From positions 12,885 to 68,340 of the forward strand of contig DGZL01000166.1 of the NCBI GenBank assembly GCA_002398515.1: DNA of 55,456 nucleotides, read 5' to 3'. Both the position numbers and the translations under genes were made by a program. This DNA is from Firmicutes bacterium UBA4981 (GTDB lineage: Bacteria > Bacillota > SHA-98 > UBA4971). Of the stretch, positions 25,682-35,308 are shown in pieces (within the stretch, counting starts at the first letter, position 1; each line of letters starts with the position of its first letter). The notes beneath the pieces were generated by a model. It was given only the letters and a program-made list of their open reading frames with translations. It was not told where the DNA came from and searched no databases.

Positions 25682-26064
25682 CTGATAAAGCAATTGCCGG
25701 AAACGACCATGATGACATGACTTTGGAGCATAATGAGGAGGATACGGTTAAGCGGGCAAAATTTGAGGCGTTCGGAGAACCGATAAGAGAAACGCCGGAA
25801 GGCCATGGCAACATAAACCTTCTTCTTGATGTTCCTCTGCCTGTATCAGTAGAACTTGGAAGAACCACTATGACTATCCGAGACATCCTGGACCTCGGGA
25901 CCGGTTCTGTAGTGGAAGTAAACAGAGTGGCCGGAGAACCGGTGGACATTCTTGTCAACGGCAGGCTTGTGGCAAGAGGAGAGGTTGTTGTGATAGACGA
26001 GAATTTCGGCGTAAGAATACTTGACATGGTTTCGCCGGAAGAAAGGCTTATGGACGGGGACTAG
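25678..26064 (+). CDS. fliN: Flagellar motor switch protein FliN
   Basis: 128 residues: a 45-residue acidic lead and one SpoA domain (LDVPLPVSVELGRTTMTIRDILDLGTGSVVEVNRVAGEPVDILVNGRLVARGEVVVIDENFGVRI). It is the plain FliN form, without the CheC-like phosphatase domain that FliY has in Bacillus and many clostridia. It completes the C-ring base. Confidence 0.94.
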   Translation: MTDKAIAGNDHDDMTLEHNEEDTVKRAKFEAFGEPIRETPEGHGNINLLLDVPLPVSVELGRTTMTIRDILDLGTGSVVEVNRVAGEPVDILVNGRLVARGEVVVIDENFGVRILDMVSPEERLMDGD

Positions 26065-26110
26065 AGCTTTCACTCAATAAGCGCTGATGAGAGAGGAGAC
26101 TCGCAAGAGG

Positions 26111-26539
26111 ATGGAACCGGTTGTGCCCAATCCTATTACAACAAGTATCAAAGTCCTTCTGGGACTGGCCCTGATTATAGGTCTCATTTACCTTGTTTGC
26201 CTTATCCTCAAGAGGATTCAAGAAAGCAGAGCTGCCGTATTCGGCAAGCCGGTTTTGGAGCTTGTAAGCACAATCAATCTCGGACTTGGGCCGGGCAGAT
26301 CTCTACATGTTGTGAGAGTTGCTGACAGGTTTTTCGTTATTGCGGCAACAAGCGCGAAGATTACACTTCTCGCCGAGCTTGACAAAAGCATAGAAGAGAT
26401 GAAAGTCGAAAATGAACCGCAGGAAACTGACGTAGCTAAGGGGCAGGGATTCCATGAGCTTCTCGCAGCATATACACAAAAGTTTGTCCGTAGCAGTCAG
26501 ATACCCGGGGGGTTAGAAGGCCATAAAGATGAAAGGTAA
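26111..26539 (+). CDS. fliO: Flagellar biosynthetic protein FliO
   Basis: 142 residues from ATG 26111, behind GAGAGGAG (26090-26097); an ATG at 26087 has no ribosome site. One membrane segment (TSIKVLLGLALIIGLIYLVCLIL) and a short cytoplasmic domain with LVSTINLGLGPGRSLHVVRVADRFFVIAATS, the FliO/FliZ core. It helps FliP assemble. It overlaps fliP by 11 bases. Confidence 0.87.
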   Translation: MEPVVPNPITTSIKVLLGLALIIGLIYLVCLILKRIQESRAAVFGKPVLELVSTINLGLGPGRSLHVVRVADRFFVIAATSAKITLLAELDKSIEEMKVENEPQETDVAKGQGFHELLAAYTQKFVRSSQIPGGLEGHKDER

Positions 26540-27380
26540 GAGAACAGGAGATAAAAGGGAATTTATTGGGCGACTGCATATCTGTGCACGGTTGTCGCTG
26601 CTTGTAGCTGTTCTCGTCATGGTTGTTGCGCAAGCTTCTGTCGTACACGCTCAGCCTGCTTCCAGGCAGGAACCGGGAAGCGGTTTCGGGGGTATCTTCT
26701 CCGTTCCCCTTCCGAAAATAGAGATTGGTGTCACAGAGTCGAGAAATCCTGAGGATATCCCTTTAGCTCTCGAGATTCTTGCCTTGCTTACCATCTTGGC
26801 TTTGGCTCCTGCCATACTCATAATGCTCACCTCGTTTACAAGGCTTGTGATAGTGCTTTCCTTCGCAAGGAGCGCCCTTGGCTTACAGAACGTTCCACCT
26901 AACCAAGTGGTTATCGGTTTGGCTCTATTCTTAACCTTTTTCATAATGTCGCCTGCTCTTGGTTCCATCAATGAGCAGGCTCTCAAACCTTATCTTGCAG
27001 GTCAGATAACAGAAGTGGAGGCGGGAGCATTAGCGTGGGCGCCTATACGGGATTTCATGTTGCGACAGACCAGGGAGAAGGATTTGGCGCTCTTCATTTC
27101 TCTTTCAGGGAGTGAGCGCCCCAAGGCTCCCGAGGATGTTCAGGCTGTAGCCCTTATGCCGGCATTTGCCATCAGCGAATTAAAGACTGCTTTTCAGATA
27201 GGTTTCCTAATATTCGTGCCTTTTCTTGTGATAGACATGGTTGTGGCAAGTACTCTCATGTCTATGGGAATGATGATGCTGCCGCCGGTTATGATATCTC
27301 TTCCGTTTAAGATATTGCTCTTTATCATGGTTGACGGTTGGAATCTGGTAATAGGCTCACTCATGCGAAGCTTTAGATGA
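26529..27380 (+). CDS. fliP: Flagellar export gate protein FliP
   Basis: 283 residues with a cleavable signal peptide (hydrophobic 22-40, VVHAQPAS site), then four membrane segments. Family blocks: MLTSFTRLVIVLSFARSALGLQNVPPNQVVIGLALFLTFF and AFAISELKTAFQIGFLIFVPFLVIDMVVASTLMSMGMMMLPP. Forms the export pore with FliQ and FliR. ATGA overlap at its end. Confidence 0.97.
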   Translation: MKGKRTGDKREFIGRLHICARLSLLVAVLVMVVAQASVVHAQPASRQEPGSGFGGIFSVPLPKIEIGVTESRNPEDIPLALEILALLTILALAPAILIMLTSFTRLVIVLSFARSALGLQNVPPNQVVIGLALFLTFFIMSPALGSINEQALKPYLAGQITEVEAGALAWAPIRDFMLRQTREKDLALFISLSGSERPKAPEDVQAVALMPAFAISELKTAFQIGFLIFVPFLVIDMVVASTLMSMGMMMLPPVMISLPFKILLFIMVDGWNLVIGSLMRSFR

Positions 27381-27400
27381 ATGCCGAGGAGGTAAGCAAA

Positions 27401-27670
27401 GTGACCCAGGAATTCGTGATAGGCATTGCCCAGAGGGCGATCTTAGTTACACTCAAACTTTCGGCTCCGATTCTAAGCTTTGCGTTGCTTACAGGGGTGC
27501 TGGTGAGCCTATTTCAAGCCATGACCCAAATCCAAGAACTGACTCTTGCGCTGGTCCCTAAGATTCTTGCCGTCATACTTGCGCTTGTGTTATTTGGTCC
27601 GTGGATGTTAAGGGTTATTGTGGAGTTTACATCTGAGTTGTTTACTAATCTACCACACTACGTGATATGA
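27401..27670 (+). CDS. fliQ: Flagellar export gate protein FliQ
   Basis: 89 residues from GTG 27401, nine bases after GAGGAGG (27385-27391); this gives the exact usual length, so the ATG at 27377 that overlaps fliP is less likely. Two membrane hairpins with SLFQAMTQIQELTLALVPKILAV between them, the FliQ signature. Confidence 0.95.
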   Translation: MTQEFVIGIAQRAILVTLKLSAPILSFALLTGVLVSLFQAMTQIQELTLALVPKILAVILALVLFGPWMLRVIVEFTSELFTNLPHYVI

Positions 27671-27699
27671 CCTGAGTATGCAGAATAGAGGTACGACCC

Positions 27700-28479
27700 A
27701 TGAGTTTTGCAGGGCAAGCCCTATTAGAAATTCAAACATATCTTATGGTTCTTGCAAGAATAGGGGGTCTGTTTGGGTTTGCGCCTGTCTTCGGGAGCCA
27801 AAATATTCCGAGGCAGGCAAAAATAGCATTATCCCTGGTCTTGGCATTGGTGATATTCCCAGGCGTATCTTTGCCTGCAACCGGATATCCCGAGAACCTT
27901 ATTGGCTATACCTTGTGCATAGGCAGGGAGATTATTGTGGGGATTGTCATAGGATATGTTGCAGCTCTCATTACAGTATCAGTGCAACTCGCAGGACAAT
28001 TAATAGATATGCAAATCGGGTTTGGATTGGTTAACGTACTGGACCCTGTTTCAGGCAGGCAAGTTACTGTGATCGGGCAGCTTCAATACATTGTAGCCAT
28101 ACTTCTTTTCCTGGGAACCAACAGTCACCATATACTCTTGACAGCTATTTTGGAAAGTTACCGTTTAGTGCCGGTTGCAGAGTTTACCCTGAGTGCAGCA
28201 TTTCACACAGGCATTGTGGCATTATTCCGAAATATGTTTTCGCTGGCATTCAAGATTGCTGCACCGGTCACCTGCGCGCTGCTTCTCACTGATGTAGTCA
28301 TGGCTATTCTGGCACGAGCCGTCCCTCAAATGAACATATTCATTGTGGGATTTCCTCTGAAGATTCTTGCCGGTCTCCTTGTTCTGGCAATGGCAATCCC
28401 GGCATTTGCAGGCCTCTTGAGAGGATCCTTCTGCGGACTGGAACGGGACATAGTCCTTGTGCTAAGAGGTGCAAGGTAA
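27700..28479 (+). CDS. fliR: Flagellar export gate protein FliR
   Basis: 259 residues with about six membrane segments; ARIGGLFGFAPVFGSQNIPRQAKIALSLVLALVIFP at the N-terminus and a GAPVTCALLLTDVVMAILARAVPQMNIFIVGFPLKI-like block (here AAPVTCA) are family marks. Joins FliP and FliQ in the export pore. ATG 27700; flhB begins three bases after its stop. Confidence 0.95.
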   Translation: MSFAGQALLEIQTYLMVLARIGGLFGFAPVFGSQNIPRQAKIALSLVLALVIFPGVSLPATGYPENLIGYTLCIGREIIVGIVIGYVAALITVSVQLAGQLIDMQIGFGLVNVLDPVSGRQVTVIGQLQYIVAILLFLGTNSHHILLTAILESYRLVPVAEFTLSAAFHTGIVALFRNMFSLAFKIAAPVTCALLLTDVVMAILARAVPQMNIFIVGFPLKILAGLLVLAMAIPAFAGLLRGSFCGLERDIVLVLRGAR

Positions 28480-28482
28480 CGC

Positions 28483-29577
28483 ATGGCAAAGGAAAACCGT
28501 ACTGAAGCCCCTACGCCGAGAAGACTGGAAGACGCAAGGAAACGTGGGCAAGTTGCGAAAAGCGTTGAAGTCAATAGTGCAGCGATACTTCTTGCTACGT
28601 TTGGTGTCCTAAGTGTTGTCGGTGGGCAACTAATTACCCAGCTTGGGGCCTTTATGAGGGATTTTTTAAGCCTGTCTCTTGTGCAGGGAGATTTTTCACC
28701 TGAAATGGTATGGAGGGGTGCACTTGATATTCTCGTTGCGACTGGGAATATGGTCTGGCCGGTTATGGCAGCAAGTGTCTTGACAGGGATTACAGTCAAC
28801 CTGGCTCAAGTAGGGTTTCTGTTTTCTTCTGAACCGGTCATACCCCGCCTTTCAAGGATCAATCCTATTGCCGGTCTCGGCAGGATCTTTTCCGGGCGGG
28901 CATTGATGGAGTTGCTGAAGTCTTGTGTCAAAACAGCAGTCATAGGGTTCTATGGATACTTGACATTACGCGATGTATACCCTGCTTTGCTTGCTACGTC
29001 TTACATAGAACCTCATCATATCGCATTCCAAATAGGAGGACTCATGATCCGGTTAGGTCTGCGCATTGCCGGTCTTTTGGGAATCATCGCAGTAATTGAC
29101 TATGTCTATCAGCGCAAGGAATTCTTGGACAACCTGAAGATGACCAGGGAGGAAGTGCGGGAAGAGCTCAGGCAAACAGAGGGGGACCCGATGTTACGGG
29201 CCAGAATCCGAGCAAGGCAAAGGCAGATAGCGATTTACAGGATGATGCACGAGGTTCCTAATGCTGACGTTGTTGTGACTAACCCTGTTCATCTGGCAGT
29301 AGCGCTCAAGTACGATGTTGAAACAACTATGGGAGCGCCCAGAGTTGTGGCTAAGGGAGCAAGGTTGATGGCGGATAGGATTCGAGAAACGGCGGTGGAA
29401 CACAGTGTGCCCGTTGTGGAGAACAAACCACTGGCGCAGGCGCTTTACAAGGCAGTGGAAATAGGCGAGGAAATTCCTTCGCATCTTTATAAGGCTGTAG
29501 CTGAGCTCCTCGCATATGTTTATCACCTGAATAGAACCGGGGGAGCAACAACGGCGAGAGACTGGGGGCGGACATAA
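28483..29577 (+). CDS. flhB: Flagellar export switch protein FlhB, with NPVH in place of NPTH
   Basis: 364 residues: four membrane segments, then the cytoplasmic domain. The autocleavage motif that is almost always NPTH reads N267-P268-V269-H270 (codons from 29281). Asn and Pro, between which the chain breaks, and the His are kept; only the Thr is changed. The opening ENRTEAPTPRRLEDARKRGQVAKS is typical. FlhB switches export from hook to filament substrates on a signal from FliK. Confidence 0.96.
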   Translation: MAKENRTEAPTPRRLEDARKRGQVAKSVEVNSAAILLATFGVLSVVGGQLITQLGAFMRDFLSLSLVQGDFSPEMVWRGALDILVATGNMVWPVMAASVLTGITVNLAQVGFLFSSEPVIPRLSRINPIAGLGRIFSGRALMELLKSCVKTAVIGFYGYLTLRDVYPALLATSYIEPHHIAFQIGGLMIRLGLRIAGLLGIIAVIDYVYQRKEFLDNLKMTREEVREELRQTEGDPMLRARIRARQRQIAIYRMMHEVPNADVVVTNPVHLAVALKYDVETTMGAPRVVAKGARLMADRIRETAVEHSVPVVENKPLAQALYKAVEIGEEIPSHLYKAVAELLAYVYHLNRTGGATTARDWGRT

Positions 29578-29583
29578 CCCAAA

Positions 29584-31665
29584 ATGGCAGTAAGTAGGAC
29601 GGAAACCCGAAGTCTGGGTAGACTGACAAAATACAGCGATATACTTGTTGCAGGATTGGTTGTTCTCATATTGGTAATGATGGTTGTGCCTCTTCCTGCG
29701 TTCCTTTTGGATGCCCTTTTGGTCCTTAACATAACCTGTGCGCTGGTCATACTCTTGCTCACCATGTACACGAAGGACGCTTTGGAATTCTCGTCATTCC
29801 CGTCGATGTTGCTGATAGCTACCTTGTTCCGACTTGCGCTCAATGTCTCTTCCACGAGACTCATTCTGCTTCACGGGTATGCAGGACGCGTCATTGAGGC
29901 CTTCGGCAACTTTGTGGTGGGCGGAAACTACGTTGTGGGTATGGTTGTATTCATAATCCTTGTTATCATACAGTTTGTCGTTATCACAAACGGAGCGGGA
30001 AGGGTTGCCGAGGTCGCAGCTAGATTCACTCTCGACGCTATGCCGGGTAAACAGATGGCTATTGACGCTGACCTCAACGCAGGCCTCATAGATGAGGAAG
30101 AAGCAAGAATCAGGCGCCGCACCGTAGAACTGGAAGCAGACTTTTACGGTGCAATGGATGGGGCCAGCAAGTTTGTGAGAGGAGACGCCATTGCCGGAGT
30201 GGTAATCACTGTGGTTAATATCATAGGCGGTATTATCATCGGTATGGTGCAATTTGGCCTTCCTGCTGTAGAGGCACTTCAAAGATACGCCCTGCTTACT
30301 GTCGGAGACGGACTGGTATCCCAGATACCGGCGCTCTTGATTTCTACCGCAACCGGCATTATTGTGACTCGTGCTGCTGCACAGTCCAGTTTTGGGCAGG
30401 AAGTTACAGGACAGCTTCTTGCGCAACCCAGAGTCTTGGCAATTGCTACAGGGTTGCTTGTTATGTTCGGGCTGGTGCCCGGCCTTCCTAAAGTGCCGTT
30501 TTTCGCGCTTGCAGCCATAAGCGGAGTTCTTACCTATGTTGTAAGTGCGCACGAAGAGGCGGAAACAAAGGCCGACGAGGAATTGAAGGAGCGGGCTCTT
30601 CAAGCAAGACAACCGGAAAGTGTTATGCCGTTACTCGCAGTGGATCCGCTTGAGCTTGAGATTGGGTACGGGTTACTTTCGTTTGCTGATGAGACATCGG
30701 AGGACGGAGGGCTTCTTAGAAGGGTTACGATGGTGAGGCGTCAAATTGCCCTGGAACTTGGCCTTGTTCTTCCGCATGTCCGTATCCGTGATAATATACA
30801 ACTTTCGCCTACCGACTATGTCATAAAAATCCGTGGCATAGAGGTAGCTCAGGGAGAAATCATGGTAGGGCATTATCTTGCTATGGATTCCGGTATTGTT
30901 ACGCAGCCTGTGCCCGGGATTGAGACTGCTGAGCCTGCTTTTGGGCTTCCGGCTTTATGGATAACTGAGTCAGAAAGAGAAAGGGCGGAAATTGCCGGAT
31001 ATACAGTGGTTGATCCGGTATCAGTCATCGTGACTCATCTTACGGAAGTAATCCGGAGACATGCAGCTGAACTCCTCGGGCGACAAAACACTTCTGATCT
31101 TATTGAAAATATCAGAAAGATAGAACCCGCGGTCGTAGACGAGTTGATTCCGAATTTGATGACCATAGGGGAAGTGCAGAAGGTGTTGCAAAATCTTCTA
31201 CGTGAAGGAGTGCCGATCCGAAATACATCTGTAATCCTGGAAGCGTTGGGAGATCAAGCAGGTGTGACACGTGATCCGAATATGCTGACTGAATACGCCA
31301 GATCCGCTCTTGCCCGGGTGATATCAAGACAGTACAGGGGTTCCGGCGGGGAGATAGTCGTAGCGACTGTGGATCCTGAGATAGAAGAGGGGATTGCAAG
31401 GTTGATGGAGGCGTCACCTGACACGGGAATGCTCGGGCCGGATCGCAACTTCTCTCAGACAGTCGTAAGTCAGGTTGCCCAAATGGCAGAGAAGATGGCT
31501 GCAGGTGGACATCAACCGATAGTACTGACTCGTCCGGGAGTCAGAGTCTATCTCAAAAGAATAATTGAACGGGTTTTGCCCAACGTGGTAGTGCTTTCCT
31601 ACAGTGAGATATCTGACGACGAGAAGGTTCGGTCAGTTGGGATGGTGAGTCTAGGTGAGGATTAA
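29584..31665 (+). CDS. flhA: Flagellar export protein FlhA
   Basis: 693 residues: about eight membrane segments in the first 310 and a large cytoplasmic domain that forms the nonameric docking ring. The FHIPEP-family motif MPGKQMAIDADLNAGLIDEEEARIRR lies near residue 155. Length and layout are normal. It begins six bases after flhB and overlaps flhF by 11. Confidence 0.97.
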   Translation: MAVSRTETRSLGRLTKYSDILVAGLVVLILVMMVVPLPAFLLDALLVLNITCALVILLLTMYTKDALEFSSFPSMLLIATLFRLALNVSSTRLILLHGYAGRVIEAFGNFVVGGNYVVGMVVFIILVIIQFVVITNGAGRVAEVAARFTLDAMPGKQMAIDADLNAGLIDEEEARIRRRTVELEADFYGAMDGASKFVRGDAIAGVVITVVNIIGGIIIGMVQFGLPAVEALQRYALLTVGDGLVSQIPALLISTATGIIVTRAAAQSSFGQEVTGQLLAQPRVLAIATGLLVMFGLVPGLPKVPFFALAAISGVLTYVVSAHEEAETKADEELKERALQARQPESVMPLLAVDPLELEIGYGLLSFADETSEDGGLLRRVTMVRRQIALELGLVLPHVRIRDNIQLSPTDYVIKIRGIEVAQGEIMVGHYLAMDSGIVTQPVPGIETAEPAFGLPALWITESERERAEIAGYTVVDPVSVIVTHLTEVIRRHAAELLGRQNTSDLIENIRKIEPAVVDELIPNLMTIGEVQKVLQNLLREGVPIRNTSVILEALGDQAGVTRDPNMLTEYARSALARVISRQYRGSGGEIVVATVDPEIEEGIARLMEASPDTGMLGPDRNFSQTVVSQVAQMAEKMAAGGHQPIVLTRPGVRVYLKRIIERVLPNVVVLSYSEISDDEKVRSVGMVSLGED

Positions 31666-32830
31666 GAGGTACACTGCCAGGACAATACATGAGGCTTTGG
31701 ATGCGGTGAGACGAGATTTGGGATCTGACGCAGTAATAATGCATACTCGAAAGCTACCTCCGACATGGCTCGGGAAGCTATTGCGCTTGGAGAAATTTGA
31801 AGTCATTGCCGCTGTTGACGCAAATATCCGGAAACAAGCTGCCGGTAGTATGCAGGCGTTTACACCTCAGGCGCATCGAGTGGGCACAGTGGGCATCGAT
31901 CTGATGGAAGAGCCGTTGTGCCATGACAAAAGCCTCCCTAATGAGTCGGAAACGGAGAGTGTGGTACGGGGATACCGGAGTCGTTCCAAAGGGCGGAAGG
32001 TGCCGGGCCAGGCTGTTCCCGGCGCCGACTTCATCAGGATACATGAGCATCTTCTTGACTCTGATATGGATCCGGAACTGGCTGAGATACTTATCAGAAA
32101 TTCAAGAATGAAATGGCGAGAAGCCCAACTTGCAGGCAAGACAGTTCATGAACTTATACTGGAACAGATGACAGCTATGCTGCCTACTGCCAATGGCATT
32201 ACATTGACATCCGGTGTGAGAAAAGTCGTTGCGCTTGTAGGACCGACAGGAGTAGGGAAGACTACGACTCTTGCAAAAATCGGGGCGCTGTTTGCCATAT
32301 TCGGGCAAAAGAAGGTGGCCTTCGTCACTGCAGACACATATCGGGTTGCGGCCATGGAGCAACTGCGCACTTATGCCCAGATAATCGATGTGCCTTTGGA
32401 AGTCGTCTATACGCCTCAAGGTATGCATGATGCCCTCAGAAAACACACAGATGCTGACCTGGTTTTAATAGATACTGCAGGCAGAAATCCAAGAAGTGAT
32501 ATGTCCATGGCTGAGCTCAAAGCAATTCTCGATGCATCTCAGGCTGACGAAATTCATCTGGTTGTAAGCATGAACACGAGGGCTTGCGATCTCTTTGAGA
32601 TAGTAGACAGGTTCACTGCATGCGGGATAAACAGGCTCATTTTTTCCAAACTCGATGAGACGACCAGGCTTGGGCCGATGCTGACGATAGTGAATTTATA
32701 TGATATTGCTATTTCCTATGTGACATACGGCCAGAATGTTCCTCAGGACATACGAGCAGCTGACCCGGCTTATCTTGCCAAGTGTTTGCTGGATACAGAG
32801 AGTGTATACCCAACTATGACCCATGAGTAG
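31655..32830 (+). CDS. flhF: Flagellar biosynthesis GTPase FlhF
   Basis: 391 residues. N-terminal basic domain (MRIKRYTARTIHEALDAVRRDLGSDAVIMHTRKL), then the SRP-type GTPase with GPTGVGKTTTLAKIGA, ADTYRVAAMEQLRTYAQI and DTAGRNPRSD. It recruits the first flagellar parts to the right site on the membrane. GTG 31655 inside the end of flhA. Confidence 0.95.
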   Translation: MRIKRYTARTIHEALDAVRRDLGSDAVIMHTRKLPPTWLGKLLRLEKFEVIAAVDANIRKQAAGSMQAFTPQAHRVGTVGIDLMEEPLCHDKSLPNESETESVVRGYRSRSKGRKVPGQAVPGADFIRIHEHLLDSDMDPELAEILIRNSRMKWREAQLAGKTVHELILEQMTAMLPTANGITLTSGVRKVVALVGPTGVGKTTTLAKIGALFAIFGQKKVAFVTADTYRVAAMEQLRTYAQIIDVPLEVVYTPQGMHDALRKHTDADLVLIDTAGRNPRSDMSMAELKAILDASQADEIHLVVSMNTRACDLFEIVDRFTACGINRLIFSKLDETTRLGPMLTIVNLYDIAISYVTYGQNVPQDIRAADPAYLAKCLLDTESVYPTMTHE

Positions 32831-32842
32831 GTGGATAGAAGC

Positions 32843-33784
32843 ATGAGTGAGCAAGCGAAATATCTCCGGAAAGTAGTTGAAGACTACGGGGAACGGTGTT
32901 TGCGCGGAACGCACAAATCGCCTGCCGGTCCTCAACGAATTATTGCCGTAACCAGTGGTAAGGGAGGAGTAGGCAAGTCAAACCTTGTCATCAATATGTC
33001 AATAGCCTTAGCTTCAGGCGGTATGCGAGTTCTGGTAATCGATGCTGACCTCGGCCTGGCCAACATTGACCTATTGCTGGGTATCCATACTCGACATACT
33101 CTTGAGCATGTAGCTACCGGAAAAGCGAGCCTGGAGGAGATACAAGTCACCGGGCCGGGCGGTATCAGAATAATCCCCGGCGGGTCCGGAGCTCAATGCT
33201 TGCTTCGCGCATCAGAGGAAGAGAGAAATGCTCTCATGGAGAGTTTGGAAACGCTTGAAGATCAGGCTGACTTCATCATCATCGATACAGGCGCAGGGCT
33301 TTCACCAAATGTTCTTGCATTTCTTGCATTTGTGGAAGAGATAATTGTTGTTACAACTCCTGAGCCTACTGCAGTAGCGGACGCTTATGCTACAGTGAAG
33401 ACCATCGCTTACGAAAATCCCGGCGCATCCATTATGCTCGTGGTCAACATGGCAAAAGACAGAAAGAACGCCAAAGAGATTGCAGACAACATATCCATTG
33501 TGGCTAAGAGGTTCCTTGCCGTAGATACAAGTTTCTTAGGATTTGTGCCGAGAGATCCTATGGTAGTGAAAGCCGTGGCTTCACAGCAACCGTTTCTCTT
33601 GAGCTACCCTTCAAGTAATGCGTCGCAAGCAATCATTAGACTGACCGAGAAGCTCACGGGTGTAAGTCGGGTAGCAAGCGACGACATGCGGGGCCTGGCA
33701 GGGTTGTTCGCTAGGATTTTCCATCGTGTTGAGAGAGGTCATATTGAAGACGGATTGCAACAAGGAAGAAATCCAATAGGATAG
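32843..33784 (+). CDS. flhG: MinD-like ATPase FlhG
   Basis: 313 residues from ATG 32843, eight bases after GTAGGTGG; a GTG at 32831 is less well placed. The N-terminal SEQAKYLR corresponds to the DQAxxLR helix that activates FlhF. Deviant Walker A is TSGKGGVGKSNLVINMS, followed by VIDADLGLANIDLLLG and the switch IIDTGAGLS. Controls flagellar number with FlhF. Confidence 0.94.
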   Translation: MSEQAKYLRKVVEDYGERCLRGTHKSPAGPQRIIAVTSGKGGVGKSNLVINMSIALASGGMRVLVIDADLGLANIDLLLGIHTRHTLEHVATGKASLEEIQVTGPGGIRIIPGGSGAQCLLRASEEERNALMESLETLEDQADFIIIDTGAGLSPNVLAFLAFVEEIIVVTTPEPTAVADAYATVKTIAYENPGASIMLVVNMAKDRKNAKEIADNISIVAKRFLAVDTSFLGFVPRDPMVVKAVASQQPFLLSYPSSNASQAIIRLTEKLTGVSRVASDDMRGLAGLFARIFHRVERGHIEDGLQQGRNPIG

Positions 33785-34491
33785 TGGTATTTGTGAATGT
33801 GACGTATGTCGAGCGTATCCTAGATGTGAATAGGAAGGTAACCATTGTCATCTTGGAAGGGCATTACCGAGGTAGATATCCCAGTCGAATCGAAGATATG
33901 GGACAAGTATTGCTTTTGGCTGCGCCGACGCGTAAAGGCGCTGTGGTAAGGCTTAATGTGGGAGAGCCCATACGTGTAGAGATCTTAGCGAAGGGCGGAG
34001 TATATGCTTTTGATGCGTATGTAGATTCCATAACTTTAGAACCTATTCCTATCATCGGAGTAGGCGCACCTGAGAACTTCTCGCGGATCCAGAGAAGGGA
34101 ATTTGTAAGAGTTGCTGTCAACCTCCCTGTAAAATACCGGCCTTTGAAACCTGCCTCGGAAGACCCCTCAGGATATAAGAGTGCGCATATTGTTAATCTT
34201 TCAGGAGGAGGGGCAAGAATCGCAATTTGGCATGTGCCGAAGGACGGGGACTTGGATGAGAATAAGAACCTGGATGTCGGCTCCAGGCTGCAATTGGAGT
34301 TTGAGTTGCCATGTGGGAGCAAGATCAAGGCGGAGGCAGTCATAATCCGCATAGCAGGCAAAAGAACGGAAAAAGGAATGTGCCACAATATCGCAGTAGA
34401 ATTCACTGAGATAGATCAGAAAGAACAAGACGACATTGCCAGACATGTCCTTGAATGTCAGTATGAAATGCGTCGTAAGGGGTTGTTGTGA
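33784..34491 (+). CDS. PilZ-domain c-di-GMP-binding motility protein (YcgR/DgrA-like)
   Basis: 235 residues: an N-terminal YcgR-type beta domain (about 1-95) and a C-terminal PilZ domain with both nucleotide motifs, RREFVR (R-x3-R) and NLSGGG (D/N-x-S-x-x-G). On binding cyclic di-GMP such proteins brake the motor, as does the Bacillus homologue. The start GTG 33784 shares its G with the flhG stop; a GTG at 33793 is also possible. Confidence 0.9.
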   Translation: MVFVNVTYVERILDVNRKVTIVILEGHYRGRYPSRIEDMGQVLLLAAPTRKGAVVRLNVGEPIRVEILAKGGVYAFDAYVDSITLEPIPIIGVGAPENFSRIQRREFVRVAVNLPVKYRPLKPASEDPSGYKSAHIVNLSGGGARIAIWHVPKDGDLDENKNLDVGSRLQLEFELPCGSKIKAEAVIIRIAGKRTEKGMCHNIAVEFTEIDQKEQDDIARHVLECQYEMRRKGLL

Positions 34492-34494
34492 GGC

Positions 34495-35250
34495 ATGCTT
34501 CATCCAAGGATCTGGCAGGATTATAAGCTTGCGCGAAAACCGGGCACGAGGCAAGAGCTAATCAAGGGGTACCTTCCGCTTGTCACCACTATTGCAGGTA
34601 GGGTCAGCATGAAATGCCCATCTCTGGTTGATTACGGGGATCTTGTCGGATGGGGGGTCATAGGACTTATTGAATCCATAGACAGATTCGATCCGGTCAA
34701 AGGCGTTAAGTTCGAGACTTTTGCAAAGTCGAGAATAAGAGGCGCCATGATAGACGGCCTCCGAGAAATGGATTGGGTGACTCGGTCGACACGGAAGAAG
34801 GCAAAACAGGTGGAGCGTGCGTACAGCGATCTCGAAAGAACGCTGGGCAGGGCAGCCACAGACAGAGAAGTCGCCTGTCGGCTTGGTGTAAGCCTTGGCG
34901 AGTTTCATCGGGTCTTATCAGACATATCCCAGGGTGCGGTGCTTTCTCTTGATGAGATGATTCAGGTCCGCCAAAAAGGGGGGACTATCACTCTTTTGGA
35001 TGCTGTTGCGGATACGGAGAGTCCTGATCCGTACCTGGAATATGAGGCGGAGGAAATGAGAACGCTGCTTGCGAAAGCCATAGATGAACTCCCTCAGCGA
35101 GAGAAATTGGTTATCACCCTTCACTATTACCATGGCCTTATGATAAAGGAGATCGCAGATCTCTTGAACATAACAAATGGCAGGGTATCGCAGCTTCATA
35201 CCCAGGCAACTCTACGGCTCAGGGCACGTCTTTCAAGCGCCAAAGATTGA
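34495..35250 (+). CDS. fliA: Sigma-28 family RNA polymerase sigma factor (FliA/SigD)
   Basis: 251 residues. Region 2 is YGDLVGWGVIGLIESIDRFDPVKGVKFETFAKSRIRGAMIDGLREMDWVTRSTR, a precise FliA-family match; region 3 follows; region 4 is LPQREKLVITLHYYHGLMIKEIADLLNITNGRVSQLHTQA. It should transcribe late flagellar genes such as flagellin, none of which is in the window. I saw no anti-sigma FlgM gene here. Confidence 0.95.
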   Translation: MLHPRIWQDYKLARKPGTRQELIKGYLPLVTTIAGRVSMKCPSLVDYGDLVGWGVIGLIESIDRFDPVKGVKFETFAKSRIRGAMIDGLREMDWVTRSTRKKAKQVERAYSDLERTLGRAATDREVACRLGVSLGEFHRVLSDISQGAVLSLDEMIQVRQKGGTITLLDAVADTESPDPYLEYEAEEMRTLLAKAIDELPQREKLVITLHYYHGLMIKEIADLLNITNGRVSQLHTQATLRLRARLSSAKD

Positions 35251-35308
35251 GTAGGTGTCGCGCATCCCGCGCGGGTGTATGGATTGAAACAGAAAGGGAG
35301 GCGAGGGA

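Noticed and set aside
29794..30612. 272-codon open frame antisense to flhA
   Set aside because: Composition is that of a shadow frame, there is no ribosome site, and flhA on the other strand is certain.
33784..34491. Possible type IV pilus assembly role for the PilZ protein
   Set aside because: The N-terminal YcgR-type domain and location between flhG and fliA favour a flagellar brake.
35281..35290. GGATTGAAAC, resembling the 3' end of some CRISPR repeats
   Set aside because: Single occurrence, no spaced repeats and no cas genes nearby; it lies in the short fliA to next-gene gap.
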